Below, in pieces: positions 31,361-34,457 of a DNA stretch of 34,457 nt. Source of the DNA: a virus; the IMG/VR virus record IMGVR_UViG_3300046167_000151, positions 1 to 34,457 of that record, one strand, 5' to 3'. The position numbers and the translations under genes are program-made. Every line of letters starts with the position of its first letter. Position 1 is the stretch's first letter. The notes under the pieces were generated by a model, which was not told where the DNA came from, searched no databases, and worked only from the letters and a program-made list of their open reading frames with translations.

Positions 31361-31388
31361 ACTATAACGCCGCGTTAACATTGTGCAA
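31361..31388 (-). promoter_or_regulatory. Promoter of the RHH/recombination operon with GTTAACAT site
   Basis: Read on the minus strand: -35 TTGCAC (31388-31383), 16 bases, -10 TATAGT (31366-31361). The spacer contains ATGTTAAC, which reads GTTAACAT on the plus strand (31374-31381) and includes the palindrome GTTAAC. The same -35, spacing and octamer occur at 33639-33666. Confidence 0.65.
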
Positions 31389-31391
31389 GAG

Positions 31392-31724
31392 CTAGAACGC
31401 GAACTCTTCCTGCGTGCGCAGCCGATACAGCTGCTGGCCCTCAATGAACGACGTCTTCACGATTGTGCGCCGCTCCCGCATGGTCTTCAGGCCAATGTCG
31501 ATATGCACGGCGTCCTGCTCGATCATGCTGCACAAGTCGCCCACCGACAGCTCGTTATGCCTGCTCAGGCAGCGCTTAATCTCCTTGCGCAGCTTTTCCA
31601 GAGGCCACGGCTTGTGGGCGTATGCGTGCATGTCATCGCGGCCAATCAACCTGCGCTTCATGCGCGCATTCTCGATGATCGCCAACTCCTTCCAGCGTTC
31701 CAGCGGTGTCATGTTTTCCGTCAT
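31392..31724 (-). CDS. Hypothetical protein, possible winged-helix
   Basis: 110 residues, basic. TPLERWKELAIIENARMKRR forms the start, then WPLEKLRKEIKRCLSRHNEL and SVGDLCSMIEQDAVHIDIGL, helices spaced like a winged-helix core, and a strand-rich end (RRTIVKTSFIEGQQLYRL). DNA binding is plausible, but no family was recognised. The start overlaps the upstream stop as ATGA; it is the last gene before the promoter of the RHH operon. Confidence 0.55.
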   Translation of the reverse strand: MTENMTPLERWKELAIIENARMKRRLIGRDDMHAYAHKPWPLEKLRKEIKRCLSRHNELSVGDLCSMIEQDAVHIDIGLKTMRERRTIVKTSFIEGQQLYRLRTQEEFAF

Positions 31725-31951
31725 AGCCGCTTCTCCAGCATCTCGCAGAGCGCCATGATCTCTTCGGCGCGCTGCTTGATCGTCAGGCGCTCAGGGCCAC
31801 GCCCCGCGTCCATACGCATGATGTCTGCCTTGCGCCGGATCGACATGACCAGCATCTGCGGCGTTGGCTGCGTCGGCGTGCTGCTGTCCTCGTCGATATG
31901 CGCGCCAACGCTGGCGCTGTTTTCCAGTTTTGATAGATCCCATTTAGCCAT
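31721..31951 (-). CDS. Hypothetical small protein
   Basis: 76 residues. A polar, probably disordered first half (SASVGAHIDEDSSTPTQPTP) and a helical second half (MSIRRKADIMRMDAGRG, LTIKQRAEEIMALCEMLEKR). The ATG has GAGAACGA upstream and overlaps the previous gene by 8 bases. Nothing indicates a function. Confidence 0.55.
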   Translation of the reverse strand: MAKWDLSKLENSASVGAHIDEDSSTPTQPTPQMLVMSIRRKADIMRMDAGRGPERLTIKQRAEEIMALCEMLEKRL

Positions 31952-32144
31952 TTTCGTTCTCCTGTGTTGGCCGTGGCTGTGGTCTTACGTCGGGCCACGG
32001 GCGGCGGTAGTCTGCCTCTCCGCCCATCTCGACGCATTGCGGCTCAAAGATCCGCGCTAAGTCGTAGTATTTCGCAAACGCTTTGCACTCGTCTGCGGAT
32101 GAAAAGACGGCGAATGCCATGAAGACGGGTTCTGCTAGGGTCAT
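31944..32144 (-). CDS. Hypothetical small protein
   Basis: 66 residues. A strand-helix start (PVFMAFAVFSSADECKAFAK) recalls small ferredoxin-like folds, followed by YYDLARIFEPQCVEMGGEA and a Pro/Arg-rich tail (RRPWPDVRPQPRPTQENENG). No family recognised. ATGA overlap with the endonuclease VII gene upstream. Confidence 0.52.
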   Translation of the reverse strand: MTLAEPVFMAFAVFSSADECKAFAKYYDLARIFEPQCVEMGGEADYRRPWPDVRPQPRPTQENENG

Positions 32145-32533
32145 ATCGCCTCTCCTCTGTAATGCGCAGAAAGCTTTGCCTCTACGATCAAGGCTTCATA
32201 TTTGGTGATGTTTGCCTCAACGCGGCCAAGATCCAAGTTGCAGCTATTGCACAGCAAGCCCCGCAAGATCGGCGGGTTGGTGCCATGCACATGGTCAACT
32301 TTAAGGGATGCCTTTTCGCATTTCTCGCCGCACACTTTACAGCATCCATTTTGCTGCTTGTAGGTGATGTCGATCCACTCGATGCCAATGCCATATTCCG
32401 ATTTGAAATAAGACTTTCGCTTAGACGCGGTGCGGCATTTTTTGCATTGGCTGGTCATACCGTCAGGCTTTGTCCTGTCAATTGCGAAAAAGTCGCTGCT
32501 CTTTTTTTGCAAACACTTTGAGCAAACCTTCAT
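32141..32533 (-). CDS. Recombination endonuclease VII-like
   Basis: 130 residues. An N-terminal zinc ribbon (CSKC at 4-7, CKKC at 30-33) is joined to the Endonuclease_7 core: CCKVCGEKC (64-72), LKVDHVHGT (77-85, Asp80-His81) and LRGLLCNSCNLDLG (90-103, Cys95 and Cys98). T4 endonuclease VII of this fold cuts branched DNA before packaging; many phage members are general structure-specific nucleases. The ATG at 32533 overlaps the previous stop as TGATG and is preferred over one 3 codons upstream. Confidence 0.82.
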   Translation of the reverse strand: MKVCSKCLQKKSSDFFAIDRTKPDGMTSQCKKCRTASKRKSYFKSEYGIGIEWIDITYKQQNGCCKVCGEKCEKASLKVDHVHGTNPPILRGLLCNSCNLDLGRVEANITKYEALIVEAKLSAHYRGEAI

Positions 32534-32625
32534 CACATCCACCCCATGCTAACAGCGCCGATCCAGCCCAGCACCGACGCGGCAATCGCTGCGGCGATGA
32601 TGATGTCTTGCGTCCAGTTTGTCAT
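32533..32625 (-). CDS. 30-aa single-span membrane peptide
   Basis: A 30-codon gene enclosed by TGATG junctions on both sides (32627-32623 and 32535-32531). The product has a polar start (MTNWTQD) and one transmembrane helix (IIIAAAIAASVLGWIGAVSM). A membrane micro-protein of the early region is likely; no family is recognised. Without it, a gap would remain in an otherwise fully overlapped set of genes. Confidence 0.65.
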   Translation of the reverse strand: MTNWTQDIIIAAAIAASVLGWIGAVSMGWM

Positions 32626-32774
32626 CACTCTTCCTCCTCCTCGTTGCGCCAATCGAAGTCGTCTTCGTCTTGGCATTCTGGGCAGCGCACCGTTGTCCAC
32701 GCGTCGCTGTCCGGCGTGTTGACGAAACGCGGCAACTCGATAAAGCCGGTTCCGTCGCAGGTTGCGCAGATCAT
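32625..32774 (-). CDS. Small DnaJ-type zinc-finger protein
   Basis: 49 residues with CATCDGTG (Cys3, Cys6) and RCPECQ (Cys31, Cys34), the CxxCxGxG pattern of a single DnaJ-like zinc module, and a very acidic end (EDDFDWRNEEEEE). The ATG at 32774 overlaps the upstream stop as ATGA; a longer frame to 32855 would overlap the preceding gene by 85 bases and is not favoured. It may bind protein or nucleic acid; function unknown. Confidence 0.65.
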   Translation of the reverse strand: MICATCDGTGFIELPRFVNTPDSDAWTTVRCPECQDEDDFDWRNEEEEE

Positions 32775-33313
32775 TTGTACACATCCGCGTTGATGCTCCA
32801 CAGCACCAAGGTTGCGCGCTGTTGGTTTGCGCGCTGGTTTACGTGCGCTCGGCATATCTCGCCGCGTGAGTGCATGTTTTCGAGGTGCTGCGAAAGCTTG
32901 CGCGGCTCAACGCCAACGACGTCGGCAATGTCTGCCGTCTCGCAGTAGGTGACGTCGTCGCTCTGCAGCATCGAGCGGATCTTACGCTGGACGTCAGCCC
33001 AGTCTACCTGCTTAGGCTCCTCGGTGGGAGCTTCTACGGCCTCTGCTGGCGCGTCAGTCGCCAAGCCCAGCACGTCACGCGCTGCGCGTCGTTCCTGCAC
33101 GTAGGCGGCGACCCAAGGCGTGCGCTCGCGCTGCTCTTCGACAGCGTTCTGCACGATGATGCCTTTGCAGATGTCGTCGAGATTTGCGTGCGCCTGCTGG
33201 AGCAGACGCGGCGAGATGTGTACGCTCTCGCCGTTGTCGGTGCGCACGCCGAAGCCTGTGCCGCTGTCGGTGATGTGCGTGATTAAAAATTCATGTGTAT
33301 GCGTAAGGTTCAT
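32771..33313 (-). CDS. Hypothetical early protein with possible winged-helix C-terminus
   Basis: 180 residues. Residues 1-60 look like a small beta-barrel (FLITHITDSGTGFGVRTDNG, SVHISPRLLQQ, CKGIIVQN), similar in shape to cold-shock or SH3-like domains. A charged linker with Ala/Glu (DAPAEAVEAPTEEPKQVD) leads to RKIRSMLQSDDVTYCETADI and VVGVEPRKLSQHLENMHSRG, a helix-turn-helix/winged-helix pattern. A DNA- or RNA-binding regulator would fit, but this is inference. It follows a UUCG-type hairpin. Confidence 0.55.
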   Translation of the reverse strand: MNLTHTHEFLITHITDSGTGFGVRTDNGESVHISPRLLQQAHANLDDICKGIIVQNAVEEQRERTPWVAAYVQERRAARDVLGLATDAPAEAVEAPTEEPKQVDWADVQRKIRSMLQSDDVTYCETADIADVVGVEPRKLSQHLENMHSRGEICRAHVNQRANQQRATLVLWSINADVYK

Positions 33314-33342
33314 TATGGTTTCTCCGATTAGAGTTGAGTTGT

Positions 33343-33356
33343 GGGGCCGAAGCCCC
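33343..33356 (-). other. Short UUCG hairpin upstream of the 180-aa gene
   Basis: On the minus strand GGGGC-TTCG-GCCCC forms a 5-bp stem with the very stable UUCG loop. No T run follows. It lies 8 bases after the stop of the first early gene and 30 bases before the next start, so RNA processing or translation control is more likely than termination. Confidence 0.5.
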
Positions 33357-33364
33357 GAGGGTTA

Positions 33365-33610
33365 TTATTTGGCTAAGTCTGTGCCAAAGGCTAAGTTGAT
33401 GCCGTAAGTTGCAGCATTGTGTGCGTAACGTGCGCGGTGACCCGCAACGCTCTGCGGCTGCTCTTTGGCAATGCGCTGATACTTCAGGGCTTGAGCAGAG
33501 AAAAATTCAATGGCCTTTGAGCCGTTGTTATCAAACGCTTTCATTTTAGCGTTAAACATTCTGCGGGCTTTTTGCCACTTAGTTTCATATCTTGGGTTCA
33601 TGCTTGCCAT
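33365..33610 (-). CDS. First early gene, small basic protein
   Basis: 81 residues, helical and basic: PRYETKWQKARRMFNAKMKA, SKAIEFFSAQALKYQRIAKE, GHRARYAHNAATYGINLAFG. No family recognised. It follows the minus-strand promoter directly and has a strong GGAGG site, so it is probably expressed first and strongly. Small basic first genes often modify the host, but nothing here shows this. Confidence 0.6.
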   Translation of the reverse strand: MASMNPRYETKWQKARRMFNAKMKAFDNNGSKAIEFFSAQALKYQRIAKEQPQSVAGHRARYAHNAATYGINLAFGTDLAK

Positions 33611-33638
33611 CTGTATTTCCTCCGTTGCTTATATTGTT

Positions 33639-33666
33639 AACATACAGTTACCACAGCACGGTGCAA
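33639..33666 (-). promoter_or_regulatory. Leftward early promoter with GTTAACAT site
   Basis: On the minus strand: -35 TTGCAC (33666-33661), 16 bases, -10 TATGTT (33644-33639). ATGTTAAC overlaps the -10, so a protein bound there would block transcription. It reads into the early genes; GGAGG follows before the first ATG. Confidence 0.65.
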
Positions 33667-33679
33667 GCAAAAAATGCAC

Positions 33680-33713
33680 TCGACGGAAACTTTTTTTCGC
33701 CTCTATATAAAAT
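33680..33713 (+). promoter_or_regulatory. Rightward promoter for the plus-strand nuclease
   Basis: TCGACG (33680-33685) and TATATA (33704-33709), 18 bases apart, the latter inside TATATAAAAT. The spacer contains seven T. The -10 lies so close to the ATG at 33721 that the transcript would start about 4 bases or less before it: a leaderless mRNA. Confidence 0.55.
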
Positions 33714-33720
33714 CGTTTAA

Positions 33721-34101
33721 ATGCAGTATGTTGCGCGCGTGGCCAACAGCATCAACGTCGGACGTGCTGGCGAGTTTCTCGTCGCAGCCGAGCTTGAGCA
33801 GCGCGGGATACGCTGCCATCGGGTAGACATGCAGGACGATGACCTATGGGTGAAGTCGGCCAGCGGTGAGCTATTGACGATGCAAGTCAAGGCGACCCTT
33901 GATCCACGCACCGAGCATTACCGCGCGGCGCGCTACGTGTTCACACGCGCAAATGGCGATGCGCACATATTTGCGTATGTGGCGCTGGATATACGATTGT
34001 TTATACTGAGCACCGCGCCAAGCGGCAAAACGGTACGCATAAAGCCCGCCGATTTTACGCGGCAGGCTATGGATGACAGCATTGAGGCGATGCTAGGTTA
34101 G
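33721..34101 (+). CDS. PD-(D/E)XK nuclease-like protein (Hjc/archaeal-resolvase-like), only plus-strand gene
   Basis: 126 residues. VGRAGEFLVAAELEQRGI (13-30, Glu18), DMQDDDLWVKS (36-46, Asp41) and LLTMQVKATL (51-60, Gln55-x-Lys57) give the nuclease core in the order of Hjc-type resolvases and restriction-like nucleases. Strands such as AHIFAYVALDIRLFIL complete the fold. There is no ribosome site before the ATG and the -10 lies 8 bases upstream, so leaderless translation is likely. The gene runs opposite to all others and its stop overlaps the endolysin stop region by 9 bases. It may be a recent insertion or a gene that must be expressed at another time. Confidence 0.75.
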   Translation: MQYVARVANSINVGRAGEFLVAAELEQRGIRCHRVDMQDDDLWVKSASGELLTMQVKATLDPRTEHYRAARYVFTRANGDAHIFAYVALDIRLFILSTAPSGKTVRIKPADFTRQAMDDSIEAMLG

Positions 34102-34457
34102 CCAGTTAAATGCTTGGCGTGTTCGCTCGGCACGATCATCCAGACCATGATAGCCGCCGTTGACGCGCTTGGTGATAAGCTTGATCGTTTCGTCATTTAC
34201 GCCGCCCGCAGCGATATTAAACAGGCCGTTTTTATCGAAGAACCACATGGCCGTTTCAAAGGCGTAGTCTTCCTCGACCAGCGACGGATCTGTCAGCACT
34301 TCCGGCAAACGCATGTCATGCGCAAACGATTTATAGTTATCCTTGCCGGTAAGCTGTAGGAACCCGCGTCCGATAAAGTTTGCGGCGTCTTCCGGCGTTT
34401 CATTACCCATGCGACCGACATACACCTTGCCAGCAAGCTTAGCGCCGTTGCGGGCAT
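34093..34457 (-). CDS. GH19 endolysin, C-terminal part, cut by window edge
   Basis: The last 121 residues of a GH19-type chitinase/lysozyme that cuts peptidoglycan at lysis. VYVGRMGN matches the YGGRMGN site of the family, followed by ANFIGRGFLQLTGKDNYKSF, DYAFETAMWFFDKNGL, KLITKRVNGGYHGLDDR and the end NWLT. The catalytic HES segment is not in the window. The frame continues through the right edge (ARNGAKLAGK). It is probably the same gene as, or an allele of, the endolysin fragment at the left edge. Confidence 0.85.
   Translation of the reverse strand, partial: ARNGAKLAGKVYVGRMGNETPEDAANFIGRGFLQLTGKDNYKSFAHDMRLPEVLTDPSLVEEDYAFETAMWFFDKNGLFNIAAGGVNDETIKLITKRVNGGYHGLDDRAERTRQAFNWLT

Noticed and set aside
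1-34457. Temperate or plasmid-like lifestyle (integrase, parAB, CI-type switch)
   Set aside because: No integrase, partition gene or CI/Cro pair was found; the RHH gene and the motif array alone do not support it, though the genome ends are missing.
1-34457. tRNA or other structured RNA genes
   Set aside because: No cloverleaf-like arrangement or conserved T-loop was noticed; gaps are too short except 24760-25004, which shows none. A dedicated search was not possible.

Overview
The window looks like one nearly complete genome of a small tailed phage, probably a podovirus of a marine alphaproteobacterium. This is inferred from the gene set: an SU10-like capsid and adaptor, several small genes often seen in marine phages, and an internal-virion transglycosylase. 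It is G+C-rich and very compact. Every gene but one reads leftward (minus strand), and most neighbours share ATGA, TGATG or TAATG stop/start overlaps. The 5' part of an endolysin gene lies at the left edge and the 3' part of a GH19 endolysin gene at the right edge, so the sequence is probably a circular or permuted genome opened in or near its lysis gene. No tRNA, CRISPR array, integrase, DNA polymerase or RNA polymerase was recognised.

Read in the direction of transcription (right to left), an early block at about 34.1-31.4 kb holds small proteins and an endonuclease VII. It is headed by a promoter at 33.64 kb, with a divergent, probably leaderless, plus-strand PD-(D/E)XK nuclease on the other side. 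A second promoter with the same -35 box, the same spacing and a shared GTTAACAT site precedes a ribbon-helix-helix regulator (31.3 kb). Next comes a recombination and replication block (31.2-25.2 kb): RuvC-like resolvase, GIY-YIG-like protein, RecE-like exonuclease, SSB-like protein and a Toprim/AAA helicase-primase. A short segment then carries a 20-bp perfect palindrome and eight copies of a CCGCAC/GTGCGG motif. It is followed by a protein with an SSB-like acidic tail and a DUF6378-like gene. With no polymerase of its own, the phage presumably uses the host replisome.

A 245-bp intergenic region (24.8-25.0 kb) and an HNH-AP2 endonuclease separate this block from the terminase genes (24.2-22.3 kb). 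After a terminator come tiny genes, a protein with two ADP-ribosyltransferase-like modules, the SU10-like adaptor, tail proteins (Gp80-like, a repeat protein, an S74 tail fibre), a terminator, a P22 gp10-like hub candidate, and proteins likely ejected with the DNA, including a lytic transglycosylase. The portal, scaffold and capsid genes follow, about 16 kb downstream of the terminase. The last block is a run of small membrane proteins, a holin and the endolysin.

Five genes (portal with three breaks, internal virion protein, gp10-like hub, DUF6447-like gene, large terminase) are broken by single extra bases, most of them in homopolymers. I read these as sequencing overcalls rather than true pseudogenes, and annotate each gene across its breaks.
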